A DNA stretch of 64,000 nucleotides from Pseudomonadota bacterium (GTDB lineage Bacteria; Pseudomonadota; Alphaproteobacteria; Geminicoccales; Geminicoccaceae), in contig JAUQQO010000037.1 in the NCBI GenBank assembly GCA_030549795.1, positions 1 through 64,000 on the forward strand, read 5' to 3'. Each line of letters opens with the position of its first letter. Position 1 is the first letter of the stretch. The notes below the pieces were generated by a model. It saw only the letters and a list, made by a program, of their open reading frames with translations. It was not told the DNA's origin and did not search any database. The position numbers were made by a program, and so were the translations under genes. Positions 16,836 through 24,743 of the stretch are shown here, piece by piece.

Positions 16836-18941
16836 TCACACTTGGCCCAGAAGCTTGATGCGGGCTTTAGGATGGATCTCGTTCTGCGAAAGAACGGTGG
16901 TCGAGGGCCGGAAACGCTCGATCAGCGAGCGCACATAGGGTCGTATGGGGGGGCTAGTAAGCAGGACCGGAAGCTCGCCCTTAAGCGCCTGGGCTTCGAA
17001 GGCGTCGCGCACGGCGCGGGCGAATTCCTGTACTTTGCTCGGCGCGAGCGCGAGCCGGCGGTCTTCGCCTTGTCCGGTGAGCGCCTCGGCGAAGGCTTGT
17101 TCCCATTCGGCCGAGAGCGCGAGGACCGGGATGTAGCCGCCCGGGCCTGTGCAAGCGGTGGAGATCTGGCGGGCCAACCGGCTGCGCACATGCTCGGTGA
17201 CGAGGAGGAGGTTTTGGGTATGGGCGACCGCTTCGGCGATCGCCTCCAAGATGAGCTTGAGATCGCGGATCGAAACGCGCTCGGCAAGCAGCGACTGAAG
17301 CACGCGCTGGATGCCGCCAATGGTGATGCGCGCCGGAACGAGGTCAGAGAGCAGCTTTTGATAATCCTCGCCGAGTTCCTTGAGGAGCTTTTGAGTTTCC
17401 GAGAAGCTCAAGAGATCGGCAAGATTCTCTTTGATCACTTCCGCGAAATGAGTGGTGAGCACGGTCGCTGCGTCCACCACCGTGCAGCCACGGGCAAGCG
17501 CCTCCTCGCGCAGACTCGGTGCGATCCAAAGAGCGCGCAGGCCGAACGTCGGTTCGGAAGTCTCCTCGCCGGGAAGATCGACCGGGCGCCCGAGCGGGTC
17601 CATGACGAGGAGCATCGAGGGGCGCAATTCGCCGCGCCCGCACTCGATCTCTTTGATGCGGATGACGTAGGTCGAAGAGGGCAGTTGGATATTGTCTTGG
17701 ATGCGCACCGAGGGGAGCACGAAGCCCAGTTCGGCTGCGAGCTGGCGGCGCAGCGCGCGGATCTGCTCGGCCAGCCGACCGCCCTGGCTCTCGTCGACCA
17801 GGGCGAGCAGCCCATAGCCGAGCTCGATGCGCACCGGATCGACCGCAAGGGCCGCCGCGAGCCCCTCATCGCTGCTCGATCGGGCCGAAGCGGTGGCCGC
17901 ACTCGGCTGTGCCGGATCCGTGCTGGGGGCCGGCTGCGGTTTGCGGATCCGTGCGGCGAGCCAGCCGGCGCCACCGGCAAGCGCGAGGAAGGGCAGCGCG
18001 GGGAGTCCGGGTAAGAGCGCGAGCGTTACCGCCAAGCCCGCGGTGACCCCAAGCGCGCGTGGATAGTTGCGGAACTGGGAGAGCAGCGCCTCTTCCGGGC
18101 GACCGGTGATCCCGGCTTTGGTCACGAGCAGTCCGGCTGCCATGGAGACGAAGAGGGCCGGGATCTGGGAGACCAAACCATCACCGATGGTAAGAAGCGA
18201 ATAGGTGTGGACGGCCTGGCCCAAGCTGAGCCCTTTTTGCAGCACACCGATGAGCAATCCGCCCACGAGGTTGATAGCAGTGATCAAAAGACCTGCGATG
18301 GCATCGCCGCGCACGAACTTTGCAGCACCGTCCATCGCCCCGAAGAACGCGCTTTCTTCCTCGAGCGCGCGCCGTCGCGCGCGCGCCGTTGCCTCGTCGA
18401 TAAGACCGGCGGACAAATCGGCGTCGATCGCCATTTGCTTGCCCGGCATCGCGTCCAACGAGAAGCGTGCCGCGACTTCGGCGATACGTCCGGAGCCCTT
18501 GGTGATCACGACGAAGTTCACGATCACGAGGATCGCGAAGACGATGAGACCGATCACGAGATTGCTCTGCATCACGAAGCCGCCGAAGGCGGCGATCACG
18601 TGACCGGCGGCAGTGGGCCCGGCGTGACCGTCGGCAAGGATGAGGCGGGTCGATGCGAGATTGAGCGCAAGGCGCAGTGTCGTCGCGATCAAGAGGAGAG
18701 TCGGGAAACTCGCGAAATCGAGGGGACGCTCGATGAACAATGCGGTGAGCAGGATAAGGACCGAAAGTGTAATCGAAACTGCCAAAAGAAAATCTAAGAG
18801 AAGAGGAGGCAAGGGAATGATCAAGACTACGAGCACGGCGACCACGCCGAGCCCGAGCAGAACGTCTCCCTCGCGGGCCGCGCGCGCGAGTTCGGAGAAG
18901 CCGGGAGCCCGCAAACCACCGCGCAGAATCGAGAGCATCAC
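16836..18941 (-). CDS. flhA: FlhA, flagellar type III export gate protein
   Basis: The protein has 701 residues, as usual for FlhA. The N-terminal half holds eight membrane helices with the family signatures ATTLRLALNLASTRLIL and VITKGSGRIAEVAARF (FHIPEP region) followed by DAMPGKQMAIDADLSAG. The C-terminal ~340 residues form the cytosolic export-platform domain that binds chaperone-substrate complexes. GTG 18941 overlaps the stop of the sigma-54 activator gene (GTGA); ATG 18938 directly after it is an alternative. With FliF and FlhF around it, it belongs to the early structural genes. Confidence 0.96.
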   Translation of the reverse strand: MMLSILRGGLRAPGFSELARAAREGDVLLGLGVVAVLVVLIIPLPPLLLDFLLAVSITLSVLILLTALFIERPLDFASFPTLLLIATTLRLALNLASTRLILADGHAGPTAAGHVIAAFGGFVMQSNLVIGLIVFAILVIVNFVVITKGSGRIAEVAARFSLDAMPGKQMAIDADLSAGLIDEATARARRRALEEESAFFGAMDGAAKFVRGDAIAGLLITAINLVGGLLIGVLQKGLSLGQAVHTYSLLTIGDGLVSQIPALFVSMAAGLLVTKAGITGRPEEALLSQFRNYPRALGVTAGLAVTLALLPGLPALPFLALAGGAGWLAARIRKPQPAPSTDPAQPSAATASARSSSDEGLAAALAVDPVRIELGYGLLALVDESQGGRLAEQIRALRRQLAAELGFVLPSVRIQDNIQLPSSTYVIRIKEIECGRGELRPSMLLVMDPLGRPVDLPGEETSEPTFGLRALWIAPSLREEALARGCTVVDAATVLTTHFAEVIKENLADLLSFSETQKLLKELGEDYQKLLSDLVPARITIGGIQRVLQSLLAERVSIRDLKLILEAIAEAVAHTQNLLLVTEHVRSRLARQISTACTGPGGYIPVLALSAEWEQAFAEALTGQGEDRRLALAPSKVQEFARAVRDAFEAQALKGELPVLLTSPPIRPYVRSLIERFRPSTTVLSQNEIHPKARIKLLGQV

Positions 18942-20275
18942 GCCTCCTCCGCGGCACGTGCTTCTGAGCCGGGGGGCGGCACGGCGATCCCTTCTTCTTG
19001 ATATTGTTTGAGCTTATTGCGTAGAGTGCGGATCGAGATGCCGAGGATGGTAGCCGCTTGGGTGCGGTTACCGCCCGTGTGGCGTAGGGTCTCGACGATC
19101 AGGTCGCGCTCGACTTCGGCCAGCGTGCGCCCCACCAGGCTGGGCGATGGCGGGCCTACATCCGCCGGGCGCGCGGGGCTCGGGGCGAGGACGATCGCTT
19201 CCGGGCCGATCGTCGGCCCGCGGGCGAGCAGCACCGCCCGGTGCATGCAGTTCTCGAGCTCGCGGATGTTCCCCCGCCAGGGGTGGCTCAACAGCCGCGC
19301 GAGTGCGGCCTCCTCGAGCGGCCGCTCGGGCAGGCCGTTGAGCCGGGCGAAGCGGGCGGCGAAATGTTTGGCCAAGGCGACGATGTCGCGCGGCCGTTCG
19401 CGCAGGGGCGGAAGATGGATCGCGAGCACGTTCAAGCGGAAATAGAGATCCTCACGGAAGCTGCCCTCGGCTACCGCCCGCTGCAGGTCGCGGTTGCTCG
19501 TCGCGATGAGGCGAATGTCGACCTTGACCGGACGCGAGCCGCCGATGCGGTCGATCTCGCGTTCCTGGATGGCGCGCAGCAACTTGGCCTGGAGCCGGGG
19601 CTCCATCTCGCTGATCTCATCAAGTAACAAGGTACCCCCGCTTGCCTCCTCGAACTTGCCGATACGGCGAGCGATGGCACCGGTAAACGCACCACGTTCG
19701 TGGCCGAACAGTTCGCTTTCAAGGAGCTGCTCAGGGATTGCTGCGCAGTTGACAGAAACGAAGGGTCCATTGGCGCGGCGGCTGTGGCGATGGATAAACC
19801 GGGCCATAACTTCTTTTCCCGTACCGCTTTCGCCAGTGATGAGAACGCTCGCCTCTGCCGGCGCATAGTGGCGTGCGAGATCGAGGACCGCCAGCATCGC
19901 CGGATCTTCGCTCACGAGCTCGCGCTCGTCTGCAGCCAGGCTCGCGATCACTGCTGCGATCAGTTCGGGATCCGGGGGAAGCGGGATGAACTCCTTTGCG
20001 CCGGCACGAATCGCAGCCACCGCGGCGCGCGGCTCGGCGCCGATCCCGTAGGCCACGACCGGGAGCCAGATCCGCTCCTGCGCAAGTGCGCGCACGATCG
20101 CGCCGATGTCGAGCTCGAGATCGACGAGCAACAGATCGGCGCCGCGGCCCGAACGGAGATCGGCGAGGGCGTCTGCGAACCGTGCGCGGTGGCGGACTTC
20201 GGCGCCGCGTCCGGCTGCGATTGCACACGCCTCGACCACCTCGCGCCCTCGCTCACCCACGACCAGCACGCGCAT
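18938..20275 (-). CDS. FlbD-like sigma-54 dependent transcriptional activator of flagellar genes
   Basis: The protein has 445 residues from ATG 20275 (GAGGGAG upstream). Residues 1-115 form a receiver-like domain without the usual acidic pair (MRVLVVGERG) and with Leu in place of the conserved Lys, so phosphorylation control is doubtful. Residues ~120-350 are the AAA+ domain: Walker A GESGTGKE, sigma-54 contact loop GAFTGA intact, Walker B GGTLLLDEISEM, and arginine-finger region FREDLYFRLNV. The C-terminus is a Fis-type HTH (GNRTQAATILGISIRTLRNK). Caulobacter FlbD has the same unusual receiver and activates late flagellar genes while repressing the fliF operon. A sigma-54 element upstream of fliK in this cluster is a plausible target. 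Confidence 0.88.
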   Translation of the reverse strand: MRVLVVGERGREVVEACAIAAGRGAEVRHRARFADALADLRSGRGADLLLVDLELDIGAIVRALAQERIWLPVVAYGIGAEPRAAVAAIRAGAKEFIPLPPDPELIAAVIASLAADERELVSEDPAMLAVLDLARHYAPAEASVLITGESGTGKEVMARFIHRHSRRANGPFVSVNCAAIPEQLLESELFGHERGAFTGAIARRIGKFEEASGGTLLLDEISEMEPRLQAKLLRAIQEREIDRIGGSRPVKVDIRLIATSNRDLQRAVAEGSFREDLYFRLNVLAIHLPPLRERPRDIVALAKHFAARFARLNGLPERPLEEAALARLLSHPWRGNIRELENCMHRAVLLARGPTIGPEAIVLAPSPARPADVGPPSPSLVGRTLAEVERDLIVETLRHTGGNRTQAATILGISIRTLRNKLKQYQEEGIAVPPPGSEARAAEEA

Positions 20276-20378
20276 CGCGCTCACTCCCTCGATGCAGCCT
20301 CCGGGATACTCTCGGTTGTGCTCCGACACCGGCGCGGTGGACCCAGCGGATGCGCAAGGGCTCTTCCGCACGTGCCGA

Positions 20379-20403
20379 CCCCGGCTGCGAAGCCGAGCCG
20401 GGG
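20379..20403 (-). terminator. Hairpin after fliN
   Basis: Perfect 8-bp arms CCCCGGCT / AGCCGGGG around a 9-nt loop lie 20 bp downstream of the fliN stop in the 148-bp gap before flbD. There is no T-run, so it may only attenuate, or protect the upstream mRNA, rather than end transcription. Confidence 0.35.
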
Positions 20404-20423
20404 CAGGGGTAAGGTGAGGGCGC

Positions 20424-20735
20424 TCACGGCTCGCTCCGCACGATCTCGGTCATGGTGACGGCGAGACGTTCGTCGACGACCACCACTTCGCCCCGCGCCA
20501 CCAGGCGGTTGTTGACGTAGATGTCGATGGGATCGCCCACCTTACGGTCGAGCTCGATCACGGCGCCGCGGCCAAGGCGAAGAAGGCGGCCGACCGGCAT
20601 GCGTGCGCGCCCCAAGACCGCGGCGAGCTGGACCGGGACGTCGTAGACTGCGCTCAGGCATTCGCTTGCCGGTCCGGGCTCGCCAGCGCCTTGCGCGCCG
20701 GGCTCGCTCTCAAGGGCGCTTTCATCCCGTGCCAT
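20424..20735 (-). CDS. fliN: FliN, flagellar motor switch C-ring protein
   Basis: The 103-residue protein starts at ATG 20735 with AAGGAG upstream. After a short acidic, Ala/Gly-rich N-terminus comes the SpoA/FliN domain: VYDVPVQLAAVLGRARMPVG, LLRLGRGAVIELDRKVGDPI, IYVNNRLVARGEVVVVDERL, and the conserved end VTMTEIV. FliN builds the lower C-ring and binds FliH. The start overlaps the 3' end of fliH by 14 bp. FliM is not in the window. Confidence 0.95.
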   Translation of the reverse strand: MARDESALESEPGAQGAGEPGPASECLSAVYDVPVQLAAVLGRARMPVGRLLRLGRGAVIELDRKVGDPIDIYVNNRLVARGEVVVVDERLAVTMTEIVRSEP

Positions 20736-21513
20736 GCTGTTCTCCTTGCGAGGCTTGGAGCGTGGGGGCGAGGATCGCTCGTCCCTCAAGGAAGTCGTGA
20801 ACCCGTTCGATCACGGCGCGTGCCCACGCCTCGAGGTCGATTTCGGCCCAGCTCTCCTGCCAGCGCACGCGCAGCACCGAGTCCTCGGCGGTGAGCGGCC
20901 GCACCTCGTAGGCGAGCTCGGCGCCGGCGGCGGCGAGCAGAGCCGGCACGCACGCCTGGAGCTCAGGCAAATCGGCAGCCGGCGCCTCGATCACGAGGGG
21001 ACCCAACGGCCGCGAAGCGAGGCTTTCTTCGAGCAGGAGCTCGAGCGCCGCGGCGCGTTGCTCCTTGCGCAGTTGCGGCACGAGCGCCTCGAGGGCCGCG
21101 GTAACGGCGCGCGCGGCCGTGCGCGCGACGCAGTTGCGCTGTTCGCGCAGCACTTGTGTCGCGCGTGAGAACGCTTCGAGGAGCCGTGCTTGAAGGCTGC
21201 GGGCGAGTTCCTCGAGCTGGGCGCGCAATTCTTCTTCCCAGCGCAGCCGCAGCTGCACCGACAAGGCGGCTAGAACACGAGCGAGCTCCTCTTCGCTGAA
21301 AAGAAGCGAGTTCGGGGAGCCATCGCGCGGTGCCGCCGCGTTCTGCGCCTCGCTCGGCGGCTGCACGGGCAGGGAAGCGCTTGGAAACTCGGCGAGGGAC
21401 AAGGGCCGCGGTGAGCGGGCCGGGCGAGCGGCGTGCGCGCGGGATGTCCCCGTACCGCGCTCGAGCAGTAAGGGTTCAAACGGGATCTCTGCAGGCAAAT
21501 CGCCGAACATCAC
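20722..21513 (-). CDS. fliH: FliH, flagellar export ATPase regulator
   Basis: The 263-residue protein is weakly conserved in sequence but has the FliH layout: a Pro/Ala-rich N-terminus, a long heptad-like helix rich in Glu, Arg and Leu (about 70-130, LRLRWEEELRAQLEELARSL), and a C-terminal globular part ending in EDSVLRVRWQESWAEIDLEAWA, typical of the FliH/HrpE/YscL family ('G..rVeweDG'). Its place between fliG and fliN is the standard alphaproteobacterial order. GTG 21513 follows the fliG stop directly; ATG 21510 is the next codon. It links the FliI ATPase to the C-ring. Confidence 0.88.
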   Translation of the reverse strand: MMFGDLPAEIPFEPLLLERGTGTSRAHAARPARSPRPLSLAEFPSASLPVQPPSEAQNAAAPRDGSPNSLLFSEEELARVLAALSVQLRLRWEEELRAQLEELARSLQARLLEAFSRATQVLREQRNCVARTAARAVTAALEALVPQLRKEQRAAALELLLEESLASRPLGPLVIEAPAADLPELQACVPALLAAAGAELAYEVRPLTAEDSVLRVRWQESWAEIDLEAWARAVIERVHDFLEGRAILAPTLQASQGEQHGTG

Positions 21514-22530
21514 TCAGTAAACCATCTGCTCGTCTTTACCGTCGCCGAGATAGATCTCGCCGGCAGCGGCGAGCTCCTTTGCCATATTGACGAGGAACTG
21601 TTGAGCTTCCTCGACGTCGCGCAGGCGAATGGGCCCCATCGATTGCATTTCTTCTCTGAGGATCTTTGCCGCGCGCTCGGACATGTTGCGGAAGAACAGT
21701 TCGCGCATCTCTTCGCTCGCTCCCTTGAGTGCAACGACGAGCCGATCGTTGCCGGCGTTGCGGATGAGGGCCTGGATGCCGGCCGCATCCAGACGCGCCA
21801 GATCCTCGAAGGTGAACATGAGCTTCTTGATCCGCTCTGCCGCTTCCCGATCCCGCTCTTCGAGGCTCGCCATCAAACGGGCTTCGGTCGCGCGATCGAA
21901 GTTGTTGAAGATTTCGGCCATGATCTCATGCGTGTCGCGCCGACCGACCTGAGCAAGATTTGCGAGAAATTCGGAGCGCAATGTCCGCTCGACATCAGCG
22001 AGAATGTCGGATTTGACCGTATCGAGCCGTAGCATGCGCAGGATGACGTCGGTCGCCAGTTCGTCCGGAAAGTCGGCGAGAACCCGAGCGACTTTGGACG
22101 GCTCCAGACGCGAGAGAACAACGGCAATGGTTTGCGGATATTCGTTGCGCAGATAAGCCGCCAGCGCCCGCTCGTCGACGCTGGCGAGCTTCTCCCATAC
22201 GTTGCGTCCGCTCGGCCCGCGGATCTCTTCGAGAATGGCAGCCGCCCGTTCCTTGTCGAGCGCCCGCAGGAGGAGCTTTTGAACGGTATCAAGACTACCT
22301 GCGATCTCGGCAGCCTCGTGCAGCCGCTCGAGCAGTTCCTCGAGCACCCGCTCGACGGTGGACGCCTCGATCCGACCAAGCCCCGCAGCGGTGGTCGAGA
22401 TCTGTTTCACTTCATCGAGATCGAGACGGCCCAAGAGTTTACCGGCTCGCTCCTCACCCAGGGCGAGGACCAGGATCGCCGCCTTGTGCGGCCCGGTGAG
22501 CTCCTCGTAGGTCATCGGGAGGTTCGCCAT
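21514..22530 (-). CDS. fliG: FliG, flagellar motor switch protein
   Basis: The protein has 338 residues, the normal length. All three domains are recognisable: N-terminal FliF-binding (YEELTGPHKAAILVLALGEE), middle ARMM with the EHPQ-like motif reading EYPQTIAVVLSRLEPSKVA, and the C-terminal torque domain with MFTFEDLARLDAAGIQALIR and the charged residues of the torque helix (RNMSERAAKILREEM). The EYPQ form is common in alphaproteobacteria. The gene begins 9 bp after fliF. Confidence 0.97.
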   Translation of the reverse strand: MANLPMTYEELTGPHKAAILVLALGEERAGKLLGRLDLDEVKQISTTAAGLGRIEASTVERVLEELLERLHEAAEIAGSLDTVQKLLLRALDKERAAAILEEIRGPSGRNVWEKLASVDERALAAYLRNEYPQTIAVVLSRLEPSKVARVLADFPDELATDVILRMLRLDTVKSDILADVERTLRSEFLANLAQVGRRDTHEIMAEIFNNFDRATEARLMASLEERDREAAERIKKLMFTFEDLARLDAAGIQALIRNAGNDRLVVALKGASEEMRELFFRNMSERAAKILREEMQSMGPIRLRDVEEAQQFLVNMAKELAAAGEIYLGDGKDEQMVY

Positions 22531-22539
22531 AGGCAGCGT

Positions 22540-24231
22540 TCACCCTTGCTGGAGCCATCCGCGCACCACCCGCACCACCTCGTCCGGACGTTCGTCGAAC
22601 AGGGCGCCCACCCGGTCGAGCACGGAGGGCGGCGCGATCGCCGGCGGGCTCTCCTTCGCCTCGAGCGAGGCCGGCTGTTCGTCGGCCGGCGCGAGCGCCG
22701 ACCCGGCGAGGTTCGCGGCAGCGGACGATGCGGGGGCTGCAGTTGCCGACAGATGGGACGTGGCCGAAGCGCCCTCGGCCGGACGCGTGAGGCTGCGGAC
22801 CAACGGCCGCACGCCGAAGAGGAGCAAGAGGGCAGCCAAAAGAGCGAGGATCGCAAGCTCGCCCAAACGCCACCACTGTTCGGCTGCGAGCTCGAAGGGG
22901 CCGCTCTCGGGGACGGGCTCGGGTTCGAGATCGGCGAACGGACGCGAGACGATCTCGACGCGGTCGCCCCGCTCTTCGTCGACCCCGGCAGCGGAGCGCA
23001 CAAGCGCAGCGAGTTGGGCCAGCTCTTCAGCCGAGCGCGGCTCGATCCGACGGCTGCCGTCGGGTGCGAGGATGCGCTGGTGGTCGACCTGGACGGCGAT
23101 CGACAGCCGCTTGATCTGGCCGGGCTTGCGCGTCTGGTTGCGAACCGTGCGGGAGATCTCGTAGTTGATCGTCTCCTCGGTTCGGCTGGTGCGCTCGCTC
23201 GCCTGCGGCGCGCCAGCCGGGGCGCTCCGTTCGGTGGGCAGATTGTTGGTCACGGTGAGCGTCCCGCCCTCGTTCTCGCGGCGGTCCCCGGTCTCTTCGA
23301 TGGTCTGGGTCGAGCGTGCGACCTGCCCGTTCGGATCGTACTGCTCGCTCGTCGTTGTGATCTCTTCGGTGTCGAGTTCGACCGTGACTTGCGCCTCTAC
23401 CCGACCGGGTCCCACACTTCGCTCGAGCAACTGTACGATCTTGGCGCGCAAGCGCTGTTCGAGCGCCGTCCGCTGTTCTTCGAGGTCGAGGCCGAAGGTC
23501 GCATCCAGAGCCGAATCACCACCGCGCGCGAGGAGATTGCCCCGATCATCCACGATCGTGACACGATGCGGCTCGAGCCCGGGTACCGCCGCCGCAACGA
23601 GGTTCCGGATGCCCTGGACCTGTCGGCGATCGAGGCTCGCGCCACCGGCGAGACTTACGACCACCGAGGCGGAAGGCTTTTGCCGCTCGCGCTCGAAGAG
23701 ATCACGGCGCGGCAGGACCAAGTGGACGCGCGCCGCGCGAACCGGACGAATGGAGGCGATCGTGCGGGCGAGCTCGCCCTCGAGCGCTCGGCGCAAATTG
23801 ACATTAGCGAGGAAATCGCTCGTGCCAAACGGCCCCAAGCGATCGAACAGCTCGTAACCGACCGATCCGCCGCTCGGCAGACCTTCCTGCGCGAGGTCCA
23901 TGCGCAGTTTGAGCGCCCGATCGGCGGGCACGAGAACGGCATCGCCCGACGGCGAGAGCCGGTAGGGCACCGAGGCCGCTTCCAGCCGTTCGATGATCCG
24001 GCGCGCGTCCTCAGGCGCCAAGCCGCCGAACAAGAGGGTGTAGGGCTGTTCGAGCGAGCGGGTGAGGATGTAGGTAAAAAAGCCGGCGAGGAGCACCGCC
24101 ACCGCCCCGAGGGCGAGGATCCGCGCCGGCCCGAGCGCCTTGATCTGTTCGAGCAAGCGCGCCGGCCCCGGAGAGATTGCCCCGCGCTCGACCGGCACGC
24201 TCTGATCGAATGTCCGCAGCTCGCTTGCCAT
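22540..24231 (-). CDS. fliF: FliF, flagellar MS-ring protein
   Basis: The protein has 563 residues: a first membrane helix at about 37-57 (ILALGAVAVLLAGFFTYILT), YscJ/FliF ring-building motif domains (LLFGGLAPEDARRIIERLE, VLVPADRALKLRMDLAQEG), the central MS-ring region with an acidic loop, a second membrane helix near 440-460, and a C-terminal FliG-binding tail (VGALFDERPDEVVRVVRGWL). It is the base on which the export gate and C-ring assemble. A candidate CtrA box lies 53-67 bp upstream. Confidence 0.96.
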   Translation of the reverse strand: MASELRTFDQSVPVERGAISPGPARLLEQIKALGPARILALGAVAVLLAGFFTYILTRSLEQPYTLLFGGLAPEDARRIIERLEAASVPYRLSPSGDAVLVPADRALKLRMDLAQEGLPSGGSVGYELFDRLGPFGTSDFLANVNLRRALEGELARTIASIRPVRAARVHLVLPRRDLFERERQKPSASVVVSLAGGASLDRRQVQGIRNLVAAAVPGLEPHRVTIVDDRGNLLARGGDSALDATFGLDLEEQRTALEQRLRAKIVQLLERSVGPGRVEAQVTVELDTEEITTTSEQYDPNGQVARSTQTIEETGDRRENEGGTLTVTNNLPTERSAPAGAPQASERTSRTEETINYEISRTVRNQTRKPGQIKRLSIAVQVDHQRILAPDGSRRIEPRSAEELAQLAALVRSAAGVDEERGDRVEIVSRPFADLEPEPVPESGPFELAAEQWWRLGELAILALLAALLLLFGVRPLVRSLTRPAEGASATSHLSATAAPASSAAANLAGSALAPADEQPASLEAKESPPAIAPPSVLDRVGALFDERPDEVVRVVRGWLQQG

Positions 24232-24283
24232 GACCTTCCGCAGCCCCGCGTCCGCGCGCGTGGGCCACGGTAGGTCCCCCTGG

Positions 24284-24298
24284 TAAAAACTGCGTTAA
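24284..24298 (-). promoter_or_regulatory. Candidate CtrA box upstream of fliF
   Basis: On the minus strand the site reads TTAA-CGCAGTT-TTTA, matching TTAA-N7-TTAA at seven of eight positions, in a genome where AT-rich tetramers are rare. It lies 53-67 bp before the fliF ATG, between fliF and sciP. In Caulobacter, the fliF operon is a CtrA-dependent class II operon. Confidence 0.5.
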
Positions 24299-24324
24299 GA
24301 GCCCGCTGGGGACTGCGCGCAAGT

Positions 24325-24606
24325 TCAGCGACGCTTGCGCAAGTTGCTGAGATTGGTCACCCGCAGTCCGTCGAGCCCATGGTGGTCGATCAACCGCTCC
24401 CAAGAGGCGAATTCCTCCGCCGACAGGCGATAGCGCTGACAGGCTTCCTCAAGGGTGAGAAGGCCGCTTCGCACCGCCGCCACCACCTGCGCCTTGCGGC
24501 GCGCGACCCAGCGCTGGGTGGTGGGCGGCGGCAGGTCGTCAAGGCTCAACGACTTGGCAAGCGAGGCACGCGTGGGATCGTTCTTGAAGGTGGGTTGGTC
24601 CGACAT
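24325..24606 (-). CDS. sciP: SciP (DUF1153) CtrA inhibitory protein
   Basis: The small 93-residue protein has the family core LDDLPPPTTQRWVARRK, AQVVAAVRSGLLTLEEACQR, and YRLSAEEFASWERLIDHHG, which includes a helix-turn-helix. SciP binds the N-terminal part of CtrA and blocks its recruitment of RNA polymerase in the Caulobacter cell cycle. ATG 24606 is preferred, because family members begin close to it and GGAG lies upstream; an in-frame ATG 18 bp earlier exists. It is inserted between flgE and fliF, with a near-consensus CtrA box in front, so it may be a CtrA target and feedback inhibitor as in Caulobacter. Confidence 0.93.
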   Translation of the reverse strand: MSDQPTFKNDPTRASLAKSLSLDDLPPPTTQRWVARRKAQVVAAVRSGLLTLEEACQRYRLSAEEFASWERLIDHHGLDGLRVTNLSNLRKRR

Positions 24607-24671
24607 CAGCATCTCCATCCCCATCCCATCCGCTTTCGACGAGGTCGGTGACGAGCTCTATCCGCGCGTCC

Positions 24672-24686
24672 TTAAAAGGAGACTAA
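24672..24686 (-). promoter_or_regulatory. Candidate CtrA box upstream of sciP
   Basis: The minus strand reads TTAG-TCTCCTT-TTAA, seven of eight consensus positions of TTAA-N7-TTAA, 66 bp upstream of the sciP ATG in the 137-bp gap after flgE. CtrA activates sciP in Caulobacter, so the position fits known biology. Confidence 0.5.
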
Positions 24687-24743
24687 GGAAAGGCAGGAAA
24701 CACACGAGTGAGCACCTAAGTACAACACCTCAGCCTTTCGGGA

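Noticed and set aside
22132-24273. 713-codon open frame on the plus strand opposite fliF/fliG
   Set aside because: It is antisense to two clearly conserved flagellar genes, has shadow composition (Arg, Gly, Glu, Leu from GC-rich third positions) and no recognisable motif.
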